From: an uncultured Erythrobacter sp.
GTDB taxonomy: Bacteria; Pseudomonadota; Alphaproteobacteria; Sphingomonadales; Sphingomonadaceae
Assembly (NCBI GenBank): GCA_947503155.1
Contig: CANNCL010000001.1
Location: 124,001 to 188,000, forward strand
Direction of reading: 5' to 3'
DNA: 64,000 nucleotides
The notes under the pieces are model-generated. The model was not told the origin of the DNA and did not search any database. It worked only from the letters and a program-made list of their open reading frames with translations. A program made the position numbers and the translations under genes. The first letter of the stretch is position 1, and every line of letters starts with the position of its first letter. This document shows, piece by piece, positions 1 to 8,543 of the stretch.

Positions 1-1
1 A

Positions 2-1780
2 GCAGTGCATATTGGCGCATCGCCAGCCGCCGAAAGCTACCTTGTCGGTGCGAAGATTATCGCGGCCGCGAAAGAGACGGGCGCGGATGCGGTCCACCCC
101 GGATACGGGTTCCTGTCTGAGAATGCGGATTTTGCGCAGCAGGTGATTGATGCGGGCCTGATCTGGGTAGGGCCAAAGCCGGAGAGCATCCGCGCAATGG
201 GCCTGAAAGACGCCGCCAAGACCCGCATGATTGCCGCCGGAGTGCCCGTGACGCCCGGCTATCTGGGTGCGGATCAATCGGTGGAGCGGTTGTCCGCAGA
301 GGCCGATGCGATTGGTTATCCGGTCCTGATCAAAGCCGTCGCAGGCGGCGGCGGCAAGGGGATGCGCAAGGTCGACGCGCCAGAAAACTTCGCAGCCGAT
401 CTCGACAGTTGCCGGCGCGAGGCAAAAGCGAGCTTCTCCAATGACGAAATTCTGCTGGAGAAATGGATCACATCGCCGCGCCATATCGAAGTGCAAGTGT
501 TCGGCGACAGCCACGGCAATGTCGTCCACCTATTCGAACGCGATTGCTCCCTCCAACGCCGCCACCAAAAGGTCATCGAAGAGGCCCCTGCCCCCGGCAT
601 GGATGAGGCCACCCGCGCAGAGATTTGCGCCGCCGCCGTGCGCGCCGCGAAGGCCGTCGATTACGAAGGCGCAGGCACGATTGAATTTATCGCTGACGCC
701 TCAGAAGGGCTGAGGGCGGACCGCATTTTCTTTATGGAAATGAACACGCGTTTGCAGGTTGAGCATCCCGTGACCGAGGAAATCACCGGGGTTGATCTGG
801 TGGAATGGCAATTGCGCGTGGCGTCGGGTGAGGCGATCCCGCTGGCGCAGGAAGAGCTGTCGATCAACGGCCACGCGATAGAGGCGCGGCTTTATGCGGA
901 GGACCCGGCCAAGGGGTTTTTGCCGAGTACTGGTAGAATTGATCACCTTATCACAGCGACGCCGATGGAGGATTATTGGACGTTCCGATATGACTTCGGG
1001 TATGATTTTGAAGACACTGTGACACCCAATTATGACCCAATGATAGGCAAGATCATTGCGAAGGGGGAGGATCGGGATGACGCAATTTCTCAATTACTTA
1101 CCGCGTTGGAAAGGGTCGAAATCTATCCGCTCAAGACCAACCTCCCATTCCTCATTCGCGCTGCCGATCACGAAGATTTCCGGTTGGCTAAGTTAGATAC
1201 GGCATTTGTAGAGCGCCACCTTGCCGCGCTCACACAGTTTGAGACACCATTGCGCGAAATGGCGATTTCGGTTGCCGATGACATCGCGTTTGAGATTCAG
1301 GAACTCAGCCGTCTCGACACACCAGCCGACCGGCTATTGCAGGAAACAATCGGCTTCCGGCTCAATAATGAATCACGCAACAGAGTGCTTGTCGAAGACG
1401 ATCGCGGCAACACTTACGACATTGATCTCGACAACGACACTCAGACTGAGGTCGCCTATCGCGGTGCAGGTCCTTATCCTGCACAGGTCCTCCATCGCGG
1501 TGAACTGGTGCAATTCAAACACTATGAACCACGCGGCACCGGCACCGCCTCCGCAGCAGACGGTGCGATCATCGCGCCGATGCCGGGCAAAGTCATCGCG
1601 GTCGACGTCACCGACGGCCAAACGGTCAAAGCAGGCGAACGCCTCATGGTGCTCGAAGCGATGAAGATGGAACACGCGCTCACTGCGCCGTTTGATGGGA
1701 CTGTGACCGAGCTTGCCGCAAGCGAAGGCGGGCAAGTGCAGGTCGATGCGGTGCTGTGTGTGGTGGAGCCGACGGCATGA
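2..1780 (+). CDS. Acyl-CoA carboxylase alpha subunit (biotin carboxylase + BCCP), 5' truncated
   Basis: Biotin-dependent carboxylase subunit that carboxylates biotin with ATP and bicarbonate and carries the biotin. The reading frame is open to the left edge; the first in-frame GTG at base 5 is an internal valine, and roughly 60 N-terminal residues are missing compared with family members. Visible: the GYGFLSEN segment of the biotin carboxylase N-domain, the glycine-rich ATP-grasp loop (GGGGKGM) about residue 115, the EMNTRLQVEHPVTE catalytic segment about residue 245, and a C-terminal biotinyl domain whose EAMKMEH motif carries the biotinylated lysine. The carboxyltransferase partner follows 115 bp downstream. 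The substrate (propionyl-, methylcrotonyl- or another acyl-CoA) cannot be decided from this sequence; the valine-degradation genes a few kb away make a branched-chain or propionyl-CoA role plausible. Confidence 0.93.
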   Translation, partial: AVHIGASPAAESYLVGAKIIAAAKETGADAVHPGYGFLSENADFAQQVIDAGLIWVGPKPESIRAMGLKDAAKTRMIAAGVPVTPGYLGADQSVERLSAEADAIGYPVLIKAVAGGGGKGMRKVDAPENFAADLDSCRREAKASFSNDEILLEKWITSPRHIEVQVFGDSHGNVVHLFERDCSLQRRHQKVIEEAPAPGMDEATRAEICAAAVRAAKAVDYEGAGTIEFIADASEGLRADRIFFMEMNTRLQVEHPVTEEITGVDLVEWQLRVASGEAIPLAQEELSINGHAIEARLYAEDPAKGFLPSTGRIDHLITATPMEDYWTFRYDFGYDFEDTVTPNYDPMIGKIIAKGEDRDDAISQLLTALERVEIYPLKTNLPFLIRAADHEDFRLAKLDTAFVERHLAALTQFETPLREMAISVADDIAFEIQELSRLDTPADRLLQETIGFRLNNESRNRVLVEDDRGNTYDIDLDNDTQTEVAYRGAGPYPAQVLHRGELVQFKHYEPRGTGTASAADGAIIAPMPGKVIAVDVTDGQTVKAGERLMVLEAMKMEHALTAPFDGTVTELAASEGGQVQVDAVLCVVEPTA

Positions 1781-1895
1781 GCCACCGCGACAAGCACCAA
1801 ACGGTTGCGCAGCAACCGCAAGGGCGACTGCCCGCCCGCAGCGCCGATAGGCGCGAGGACATCGCACCCCGGATGGGGTGCGGAGAAAAAAACTC

Positions 1896-3455
1896 ATGAC
1901 CTCGGGCCAAAACTGGCAACGCGAACTCGAAGAACTGCGCCATCGCGAAGCGCTGGCCGAACAGATGGGCGGACCGGATAAGCTTGCGCGGCAGCATGGG
2001 CGCGGCAAGATGGATGCGCGCGCGCGGCTAGCGGCGATGTGCGATCCGGGATCATTCCGCGAGATTGGCAAGATTGCGGGCAGCGCCAGCTATGACGAAA
2101 ACGGCGATCTGACCGGCGTCACCCCCGCCCCGTTCCTGTTCGGCAAAGCCACCGTAAATGGCCGCCCTGTGGTCGCCACCGCCGATGATTTCACCATTCG
2201 CGGCGGCGCGGCGGATGCCGGGATTGCGCGCAAAATGGTGCAAGCCGAGACGATGGCGCATGAGCTCAAACTGCCCATCATCCGCATGATCGACGGCACC
2301 GGCGGCGGCGGCAGCGTCAAGACTTTGGAGCAGATCGGCGCAACTTACATTCCCGCCGTGCCCGGTTGGGGCGATGTGGTGCAAAACCTCGACACCGTGC
2401 CGGTTGTGGCATTGGCACTAGGCCCAACGGCGGGTCTAGGCGCGGCGCGCGTGGTGGCCAGCCATTATTCGGTCATGGTGCGCGGATTGTCGCAATTGTT
2501 CGCCGCAGGGCCCGCCGTGGTCGATGCAATGGGCGCGAATTACGAAGGGCCAGCAGATCCTATGGCCGCCAAAGAAGCGCTAGGCGGGGTTGATATTCAC
2601 ACCCGTAACGGCGTGGTCGATGATGAGGTCGCATCCGAAGCAGAAGCCTTTGCACGCGCACGCCATTTCCTAAGTTTCATGCCCGAATATGCCGGACAGC
2701 ACGCCCGCCGCGCACAACCAACCGACCCGGTCGATCGGCGCGAGGAAGCGTTGCTCAGCCTAGTGCCGCATGACCCCAAACAGGTTTATTCCATGCGCCG
2801 CGCAATGGATTTGATCCTCGATACCGGCACCGTGTTTGAGATCGGCAAAAACTGGGGCCGCACGGCGATCACCGCGCTCGCCCGGCTGGATGGATACCCC
2901 GTCGCCGTGGTGGCGAGCGACCCGTCCTTCCTCGGCGGTTCATGGGATGCAAAGACCAGCGAGAAAGTCGAACGCTTCGTCAAATTGGCCGATCAATTCC
3001 GCCTGCCGATTGTTCACTTGGTCGACAACCCTGGCTTTATGATCGGGCGCGAGGCGGAATTGGCGGGCACGATCCGTTACGGCGTGCAAGCGATGAACGC
3101 GATTTACCGCGCCACCGTCCCGCTTGCCAGTATCGTCATGCGCCGCGCTTACGGCATCGCCGGCAGCGCAATGAGCAATGCGGAACGATACCAATACCGG
3201 TTCTGCTGGCCCAGCGGCGATTGGGGCAGTCTGCCTATCGCGGGCGGATTGGAGGTCGCCTACAAATCCGAACTTGAAGCATCCGATGACCCGGCGGCGG
3301 AATTGGAAGCGATCAAGGCAAGGCTGGCGAAAGTGACCTCGCCTTTCCGCAGCGCAGAACGCTTTAACGTCGAGGACATCATCGACCCGCGCGACACGCG
3401 GCCTTTGCTTTGCGAATTTGCAGAACTGGCGTGGCGAAAAATCGGTTCAGAATAA
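1896..3455 (+). CDS. Acyl-CoA carboxylase beta subunit (carboxyltransferase)
   Basis: Carboxyltransferase of the crotonase fold that moves the carboxyl group from biotin to an acyl-CoA. The start is ATG 1896 (MTSGQNWQREL) with GGAG about 10 nt upstream, rather than the in-frame codon 18 bp earlier. The protein has 519 residues, near the usual 510-540. An N-terminal ACC-type half carries a GTGGGGS loop and GPTAGLGAARV oxyanion-hole segment; the C-terminal half has NPGFMIG and the RRAYGIAGSAM acyl-CoA pocket segment. It follows the biotin carboxylase gene in the same direction, so the two form one holoenzyme. It diverges from textbook PccB and MccB in the N-terminal 60 residues, so no specific symbol is given. 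Confidence 0.9.
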   Translation: MTSGQNWQRELEELRHREALAEQMGGPDKLARQHGRGKMDARARLAAMCDPGSFREIGKIAGSASYDENGDLTGVTPAPFLFGKATVNGRPVVATADDFTIRGGAADAGIARKMVQAETMAHELKLPIIRMIDGTGGGGSVKTLEQIGATYIPAVPGWGDVVQNLDTVPVVALALGPTAGLGAARVVASHYSVMVRGLSQLFAAGPAVVDAMGANYEGPADPMAAKEALGGVDIHTRNGVVDDEVASEAEAFARARHFLSFMPEYAGQHARRAQPTDPVDRREEALLSLVPHDPKQVYSMRRAMDLILDTGTVFEIGKNWGRTAITALARLDGYPVAVVASDPSFLGGSWDAKTSEKVERFVKLADQFRLPIVHLVDNPGFMIGREAELAGTIRYGVQAMNAIYRATVPLASIVMRRAYGIAGSAMSNAERYQYRFCWPSGDWGSLPIAGGLEVAYKSELEASDDPAAELEAIKARLAKVTSPFRSAERFNVEDIIDPRDTRPLLCEFAELAWRKIGSE

Positions 3456-3468
3456 ACCCTGCACACAC

Positions 3469-4737
3469 TTACATATTGCGCATTTTGGTTGGCCCAAGCT
3501 GAGCATCGGGCGGCCCGAACAATTTGCCCTTTTCGCTGAACAAGACCAGCGCCAAACACACCAGCCCGCTCGCCAACAAAGCCAGCGCCAGCGGTTGCGC
3601 CGTCCCGTCATAGGCATAGCCGATCGCCCCGCCGAGCAGCGCCGCCGTCGTCATGCGGATAAAGCCGTGCATAGAGCTTGCCGCGCCGGCGATCTGAAAA
3701 AACGGGTTCATCGCAATCGCGCCAAAATTGCTACCGATAAAGCCGAGCAGCATCATATTGGTCGCCATTAGCGGCACGAAATGCCACAGATTTTCGTCTG
3801 GTTGGAACGCGAAAAACACCTGTATCGCCGCCACAATGATAAAGGCGAACAGCGCCGTATGGCTGACCCGGCGCGCGCCGAAACGTTCGACAATCCGCGA
3901 ATTGGACCAGCTCGCCACCGCCATTGATCCGGCGCAAATGCCGAACACAATCGGGAACAGGTCGCCTGCGCCAAATGTCTCTGTGATCAATTGCTGCGAT
4001 GAATTGATGAAGCCGAACAAGGCGCCAAATACCAGGCTGCTGCCCAGAATATATCCGACCACGCTGCGTTGGCTGATCGCGCGGCCCATATTGCGGGCGA
4101 TCACACTCGGCACGATTTTCTGACGGTTATCATCGGTCAGGCTTTCGGGCAGGCGAAAATACACCCAGGTCCCGATAAATATCCCCTGCAACGCCATCGC
4201 GGCAAAGATCGCGCGCCAATCCGCGACCAGCAAAATCAGTTCCCCGATACTGGGCGCGATGGCCGGCACCATTAGGAATATGACGAAGATCAAACTCATC
4301 ATCTTGGCCATTTTATCGCCGCCAACGCGGTCGCGAATAATCGCCGGCGGCAGGGCAACGATCCCTGCGCCAAAGAAACCCTGCACCGCGCGCACCGCGA
4401 TCAATTGATCAAATGTGCTGACCATCGCGCTGGCCAGCGACAGCGCAATATAGACAGCAATCGACCCAAGCAGGATTGGCCGCCGTCCGAACCGGTCCGC
4501 CAAAGCGCCCGGCACAAGCGCGCCGACACCAGCGGCGAGCAAAAACACCCCGACCACAAATTGCCGATCATTGCCGCCAACCGTGAGGTCGATCGCCATT
4601 TCATCAAGCGCAGGCAGGATCGCATCAATGCCAAACGCCTGAAGCGCCATAAGCATAGCCATCATCCAAATAAGCTCTGTTTCCCCAAGGGATTTGGCTG
4701 TGTTGGAGGGCGCAGAAGGAGAAGTCTGATTGGACAC
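3469..4737 (-). CDS. MFS multidrug exporter, Bcr/CflA family
   Basis: Inner-membrane proton-coupled drug efflux transporter with about 12 predicted helices in 422 residues. The opening helix (WMMAMLMALQAFGIDAILPALDEMA) and the loop-2 GALADRFGRRPILLG signature are typical of the Bcr/CflA drug:H+ antiporter-1 subfamily. The start is GTG 4737 (MSNQTSPSAPS): a strong AAAGGAG lies 5 nt upstream, while upstream ATGs at 4788 and 4806 lack a site this good. It ends 13 bp from the convergent carboxyltransferase gene and is divergent from dinB, leaving about 137 bp for two promoters. Substrate unknown. Confidence 0.88.
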   Translation of the reverse strand: MSNQTSPSAPSNTAKSLGETELIWMMAMLMALQAFGIDAILPALDEMAIDLTVGGNDRQFVVGVFLLAAGVGALVPGALADRFGRRPILLGSIAVYIALSLASAMVSTFDQLIAVRAVQGFFGAGIVALPPAIIRDRVGGDKMAKMMSLIFVIFLMVPAIAPSIGELILLVADWRAIFAAMALQGIFIGTWVYFRLPESLTDDNRQKIVPSVIARNMGRAISQRSVVGYILGSSLVFGALFGFINSSQQLITETFGAGDLFPIVFGICAGSMAVASWSNSRIVERFGARRVSHTALFAFIIVAAIQVFFAFQPDENLWHFVPLMATNMMLLGFIGSNFGAIAMNPFFQIAGAASSMHGFIRMTTAALLGGAIGYAYDGTAQPLALALLASGLVCLALVLFSEKGKLFGPPDAQLGPTKMRNM

Positions 4738-4874
4738 AGCGGCTCCTTTGCCGATTGCACCGCCCGATGACCACTCTTCTTTTCGCATGGGAACAAAATC
4801 GGCCAAGGGCGCGCCGGCTGGGAACGCTACAGCAAAGCTTCCTTCGCGCGCAGAAAAGTCCTATTTTGCCTCTT

Positions 4875-6032
4875 ATGTCTGCTGCGCCGCCTATCCCTGA
4901 CGATGATGACGGCCCAGATGGCGAGCATGCAAGCTCCCCCGGTCTGCGCAAGATTATCCATGTCGATATGGATGCATTTTTCGCCAGCGTGGAACAGCGC
5001 GACAATCCTGAATTGCGCGGAAAGCCTGTCGCAGTCGGCGGCGCTGGCGGGCGCGGCGTTGTGGCGGCGGCAAGTTATGAGGCGCGCAAATTTGGCGTCA
5101 AAAGCGCGATGCCTTCGGTCACGGCGCGGCGCCGTTGTCCCGATCTGATTTTCGTGCGTCACCGTTTTGATGCTTACAAAGAGGCCAGCCGCCAAATCCG
5201 CGCGGTGTTTGAACATCACACGCCGCATGTCGAACCGCTTAGCTTGGACGAGGCCTATTTGGATGTGACCGAAGACCGGTTGGGCATTGGTTCGGCCACG
5301 CGGATTGCGGAACTGATCCGGCAAGAGATCAAGGCGAAAACGCAGTTAACCGCGAGCGCGGGGGTGAGTTACAATAAATTCCTGGCCAAGATCGCCAGCG
5401 ATCAGAACAAGCCCGATGGAATTTGCGTGATCCGTCCGGGCGAAGGGGCGGATTTTGTCGCGGGCCTGCCGATCCGGCGGTTTCACGGTGTGGGGCCAAA
5501 GGCAGAGGAGAAGATGAAGCGCTTTGGCATCGAAACCGGCGGGGATCTGGCGCTCAAGGATATTGAATTTCTACGGGCAAATTTCGGTTCCTTCGCCGAT
5601 TATCTCTACCGCGCCGCCCGCGGCATCGACTTGCGCCCGGTACGCGCGCACCGGGTGCGCAAATCGGTTGGCGGGGAAAGGACCTTTAGCGAGGATAAAT
5701 CCAGCGGGGCCGAGCTGCGCGATACGCTGGAAGATATTATCGGCATCGTGTGGGAACGGATTGAGAATTCCAAAACGCGCGGGCGGACGGTGACACTAAA
5801 GGTCAAATTCACCGATTTTCAGAATATGACGCGGTCAAAGTCGGTGGGACCAAAAGATGGCTCTGGCTGGGTCGAAGACAAAGAAACCTTCGCCCGGATC
5901 AGCCGCGAATTGCTCTTAGACGCGTTGCCGCTGGCTATGCCGATCCGGTTGATGGGTCTGACATTGTCGAACCTAGATCACGGCGAAGACGAAGAGCCCG
6001 CGAAAGACAGCGCTCAGCTTTCGCTGCTTTAG
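4875..6032 (+). CDS. dinB: DNA polymerase IV (Y-family translesion polymerase)
   Basis: Error-prone lesion-bypass polymerase, 385 residues. Near the N-terminus it has the palm motif IIHVDMDAFFASVEQRD with the first catalytic aspartates, then the SLDEAYLDVT block with the second Asp/Glu pair, the helix-hairpin-helix region around GVGPKAEEKMKRFG, and a C-terminal little-finger domain. The start at 4875 (MSAAPPIPDDDDGPD) is preferred over the in-frame ATG at 4755, which would overlap the divergent MFS gene and add residues absent from the family. I see no obvious LexA box in the divergent spacer, so SOS control is not shown. The C-terminus ends in a QLSLL peptide of the kind that binds the beta sliding clamp. 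Confidence 0.95.
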   Translation: MSAAPPIPDDDDGPDGEHASSPGLRKIIHVDMDAFFASVEQRDNPELRGKPVAVGGAGGRGVVAAASYEARKFGVKSAMPSVTARRRCPDLIFVRHRFDAYKEASRQIRAVFEHHTPHVEPLSLDEAYLDVTEDRLGIGSATRIAELIRQEIKAKTQLTASAGVSYNKFLAKIASDQNKPDGICVIRPGEGADFVAGLPIRRFHGVGPKAEEKMKRFGIETGGDLALKDIEFLRANFGSFADYLYRAARGIDLRPVRAHRVRKSVGGERTFSEDKSSGAELRDTLEDIIGIVWERIENSKTRGRTVTLKVKFTDFQNMTRSKSVGPKDGSGWVEDKETFARISRELLLDALPLAMPIRLMGLTLSNLDHGEDEEPAKDSAQLSLL

Positions 6033-6041
6033 CACCGCGCA

Positions 6042-6530
6042 TTATTTGCGTGAGCCGCGCGTTTTCCATGTGCCAATTCGCCGCCGCGTGACCTCTCCCA
6101 AAGGCTCTGGCAGCGAATGCGATGGGAAGAAGCGCGCCTCCAGCACCTCGCGCCGATCTGGGACGGGCTGAGCGTTGATCGTGGCGGCAAACAAATGCGC
6201 GGTGTGCGGCGATCCTGACAGAATTTCCTCAATCGTGCCCACTTCTTCTATAGCGGCAATCGTCAGTCCCAATTCTTCATACACTTCGCGGCGCGCGCAT
6301 TCCGCGATGTCTTCGCCCGGCTTAATCCCGCCGCCGGGCAATGCCCAGACATCAGGGCCGTAGGAATGGCGCAGCAACAGCACATCGCCCGATAGATTGG
6401 TCAGAACGACGCTGACGCCCACTATTCGAGTGCCGCGAAACCGCCGCCAGCGATGGCGTATATTATGCGCCAGCGGCAGCAATGCCCGGTGGAGCGGCGC
6501 GGGCAGGAGGCGCTCTATTATGTGAAGCAT
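6042..6530 (-). CDS. Nudix hydrolase
   Basis: Small (162-residue) pyrophosphohydrolase of nucleoside diphosphates linked to another moiety. The full Nudix box is visible about residues 68-90: a GX5E segment (GGIKPGE) followed by REVYEELG with the metal-binding glutamates. The N-terminal about 40 residues are basic (HNIRHRWRRFRGTR). Its start overlaps the end of the pgl gene by 13 nt (ATG 6530, pgl stop 6518), so the two are translationally coupled. It converges on dinB with 9 bp between. The substrate cannot be read from the sequence. Confidence 0.88.
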   Translation of the reverse strand: MLHIIERLLPAPLHRALLPLAHNIRHRWRRFRGTRIVGVSVVLTNLSGDVLLLRHSYGPDVWALPGGGIKPGEDIAECARREVYEELGLTIAAIEEVGTIEEILSGSPHTAHLFAATINAQPVPDRREVLEARFFPSHSLPEPLGEVTRRRIGTWKTRGSRK

Positions 6531-7162
6531 GTGACCGTCAGATCGCTCTGATTTTCCGCCGCCCTTAGCAATCGTGCGACCGGCAAATCATGGTCCCCGC
6601 GCATGGCGGCTTCGAACACGGCGCGCTTTTCCTCGCCCCGGATTACAAACATCAAATGCGGCGTGCGCAGCAGGGCGGGTATGGTCAGCGTCACCCGGTC
6701 AAACGGTGCCTCTGGCGGCAGGGGATCAGGCGTGATCCGGCGAATGGCGTTTGGATCATCGACCTGCGGATCAGTGTTGGGGAACAAGGAGGCAATATGA
6801 CCATCTGCGCCCATGCCCAGCCAGACGAGATCGAATTTAACCGCTGCAAAACGGCTCTGCGCCAAAGCCGCCTGTGTCAGATCGCCAATATAGGCGCCGG
6901 TGGGTTCAAAGATCGCCGCGATTTTTCCGGTGTTGGATGCGGGATGATCGGATGGCACAACCCTGTCATCGGTCGGGTAAATGGCGAACCGTGTGAAATC
7001 GAGATCGCTCTGGGCCAGATGTTCAAAAATCGGAAACGGGGTCGATCCGCCCGGCACCGCGATCGTCTCTGTTTCGCGGCCAGCATTCGGGATCAGCCGA
7101 TCGGCGGCCCATTTGGCGATGGCGGCGTCATCCGCGCCGGAAATCATGGTCACATTTATCAT
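6518..7162 (-). CDS. pgl: 6-phosphogluconolactonase
   Basis: Hydrolyses 6-phosphogluconolactone to 6-phosphogluconate, second step of the oxidative pentose-phosphate and Entner-Doudoroff routes. It has 214 residues, normal for the SugarP_isomerase-fold Pgl family. Motifs: AVPGGSTPFPIFEHL near the N-terminus (phosphate-binding loop), DDRVVPSDHPASNTG, and the GMGADGHIASLFP block with the catalytic histidine. The start is ATG 7162 (MINVTMISG); an upstream in-frame start at 7198 would run into the terminator hairpin at 7179-7224. It forms a two-gene unit with the overlapping Nudix gene. Confidence 0.93.
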   Translation of the reverse strand: MINVTMISGADDAAIAKWAADRLIPNAGRETETIAVPGGSTPFPIFEHLAQSDLDFTRFAIYPTDDRVVPSDHPASNTGKIAAIFEPTGAYIGDLTQAALAQSRFAAVKFDLVWLGMGADGHIASLFPNTDPQVDDPNAIRRITPDPLPPEAPFDRVTLTIPALLRTPHLMFVIRGEEKRAVFEAAMRGDHDLPVARLLRAAENQSDLTVTCFT

Positions 7163-7178
7163 CGCCTGATCGCATAGC

Positions 7179-7224
7179 AAAAAGGCCGCTCTCAGCAATC
7201 GGGTGATTGCCTAAGCGGCCTTTT
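7179..7224 (-). terminator. Rho-independent terminator after the Dps-like gene
   Basis: A long inverted repeat with arms AAAGGCCGCT and AGCGGCCTTT and a second nested pair CAATC/GATTG. On the minus strand it is followed by a run of T. It lies about 30 bp after the stop of the Dps-like gene. Because T residues flank both sides it may work in both directions. It also separates that gene from pgl, which therefore needs its own promoter between here and 7162, unless read-through occurs. Confidence 0.85.
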
Positions 7225-7255
7225 AATTGAGAGCTAGGATGTGTTTGCGCAGCTA

Positions 7256-7747
7256 TTAGCCGAGCAGCGAGTTCAGGAACCACACGCGCTCTTCGGCGGC
7301 ATCGGTCCAATCGTCGATCAAACCATCCGTGGCGTTGTCGCCTGCTGCGTCGGCGGTTTCCTTCATCTGCTTCAGACGTTTCACCATTGCGGCATTGTCA
7401 TCGCGCAATTCGGTGATCATGTCCTGTGCAGTGACGGCGGCGCTGTCCTGATCCTTCACTTGCGTATGCTGTGCGATCATGCCGACCGACGTGATCGTGT
7501 CACCGCCCAGCTTGCGGGCGCGTTCACCAATGACGTCGATCTGGCCTTGAATCGCCAAAGCCTGTTCATCGAACAAAAGGTGCAGATCGCGGAAACGCGG
7601 TCCTTTGACGTGCCAATGAAAGTTCTTCGTCTTCACGTACAGCGCGAAATGATCAGCCAGCAGGCCATTGATTTCGGCAACCATTTGCGTGACGGCATTG
7701 TTGTTTGGGTTGTTTGGGTTGTTTGGATTATCGGTCGAATTGGGCAT
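7256..7747 (-). CDS. dps: Dps-family ferritin-like protein
   Basis: DNA-binding ferritin-like protein from starved cells; Dps dodecamers oxidise and store iron and protect DNA. The 163-residue length is usual. The dinuclear ferroxidase segment KNFHWHVKGPRFRDLHLLFDEQ is present, with the expected His, Asp and Glu. The start is taken as ATG 7747, the third of three consecutive ATGs, because AAGGAG then sits 7 nt away. The N-terminal tail is a low-complexity Asn/Pro stretch (repeated NPN) encoded by a 9-bp tandem repeat; Dps N-tails are variable and often bind DNA, but here the tail lacks lysines. Confidence 0.9.
   Translation of the reverse strand: MPNSTDNPNNPNNPNNNAVTQMVAEINGLLADHFALYVKTKNFHWHVKGPRFRDLHLLFDEQALAIQGQIDVIGERARKLGGDTITSVGMIAQHTQVKDQDSAAVTAQDMITELRDDNAAMVKRLKQMKETADAAGDNATDGLIDDWTDAAEERVWFLNSLLG
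7700..7726. repeat. 9-bp tandem repeat in the Dps N-terminal codons
   Basis: Three consecutive copies of GTTGTTTGG (plus strand) encode the Asn-Asn-Pro repeats in the N-terminal tail of the Dps-like protein. The unit is a multiple of three, so copy-number change would lengthen or shorten the tail without a frameshift. Confidence 0.85.
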
Positions 7748-7881
7748 CATCATGCTCCTTCTTCAGAGGGTTGCGCGCCTCGATTTAGGGAACGGGCGCT
7801 ATCTCAGTCTTCCTGATATCAATGGGCGAGACAGCAATTTGTTTCGGCAAGATCACAGATCGCAGTGATCGGTTAATGCGA

Positions 7882-8445
7882 TCACAGGAATGTGTAACGC
7901 GCATCCAATCCGATCACCAATGCCGCGAGAAACGTGCAAACGGCCAAAGCCACACGGTAAATGCGCAGTGGGAATTTTTGCATTCGTGACAGGCCCAGCG
8001 ACCATCCCAAACCCGCCGCCGCTGCCCCGCCAATAGCTCCGCCGATCAAAGCGGTGGTCGGGTACACAGCCTGCGCCGCGAAGGCGAAGATTACAAACCG
8101 CGCCGCGTCACCGATCTGCCGGGCGCAGACCACCGCGCCGATTGCGATATAGGACCGCGTTGGCTCTTTCATCGGTTTGACTTTTACCGGCCATGCCAGC
8201 TCAAATGCCGCGGCAGCCAAGGCAAAAGCGACCAGCATAGCGGCGGCGCGCGGCGGCAGAATGGCGGCAATACTTGCCCCGGCATAGGCCATCACGCAGG
8301 CGCTCAAAACCGCACAAAACACGCCCGTCGCGAGCAAGGGCGATGAACGCTCCAAGCTTTCTGAAAATTGCGCGATGATCAATTGTTCGCGCCCGCCCAC
8401 AGCAATGGCGAATGTCAGGATGAGGCAAAGGAGGAAGGAATCCAT
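7882..8445 (-). CDS. Integral membrane protein, possibly GDT1/TMEM165-like (UPF0016)
   Basis: A 187-residue protein with about six hydrophobic segments arranged as two triplets (residues 1-85 and 105-187). This resembles the duplicated three-helix layout of the UPF0016/GDT1 cation-transport family. In helix 1 the usual ExGDKT motif is replaced by VGGREQ, and in the second half by the ICARQIGDAAR-like segment (VCARQIGDAARF), so a transport function is doubtful. The start is ATG 8445 (MDSFLLCLIL); the in-frame ATG at 8589 would overlap the leader of the divergent SDR gene. Assignment is by overall resemblance only. Confidence 0.55.
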   Translation of the reverse strand: MDSFLLCLILTFAIAVGGREQLIIAQFSESLERSSPLLATGVFCAVLSACVMAYAGASIAAILPPRAAAMLVAFALAAAAFELAWPVKVKPMKEPTRSYIAIGAVVCARQIGDAARFVIFAFAAQAVYPTTALIGGAIGGAAAAGLGWSLGLSRMQKFPLRIYRVALAVCTFLAALVIGLDARYTFL

Positions 8446-8543
8446 GGACGCCGCCCTAGCATGCACTCTCCCACAATTGGAGAGGTGGCGGCGCGCAATA
8501 TTGCCGCCTAGTAATAGCGGCGAGAAGAACATCAGGAGGACGC

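Noticed and set aside
1373..2071. 232-residue minus-strand frame over the carboxylase genes
   Set aside because: Shadow frame opposite two well-supported genes; no family resemblance.
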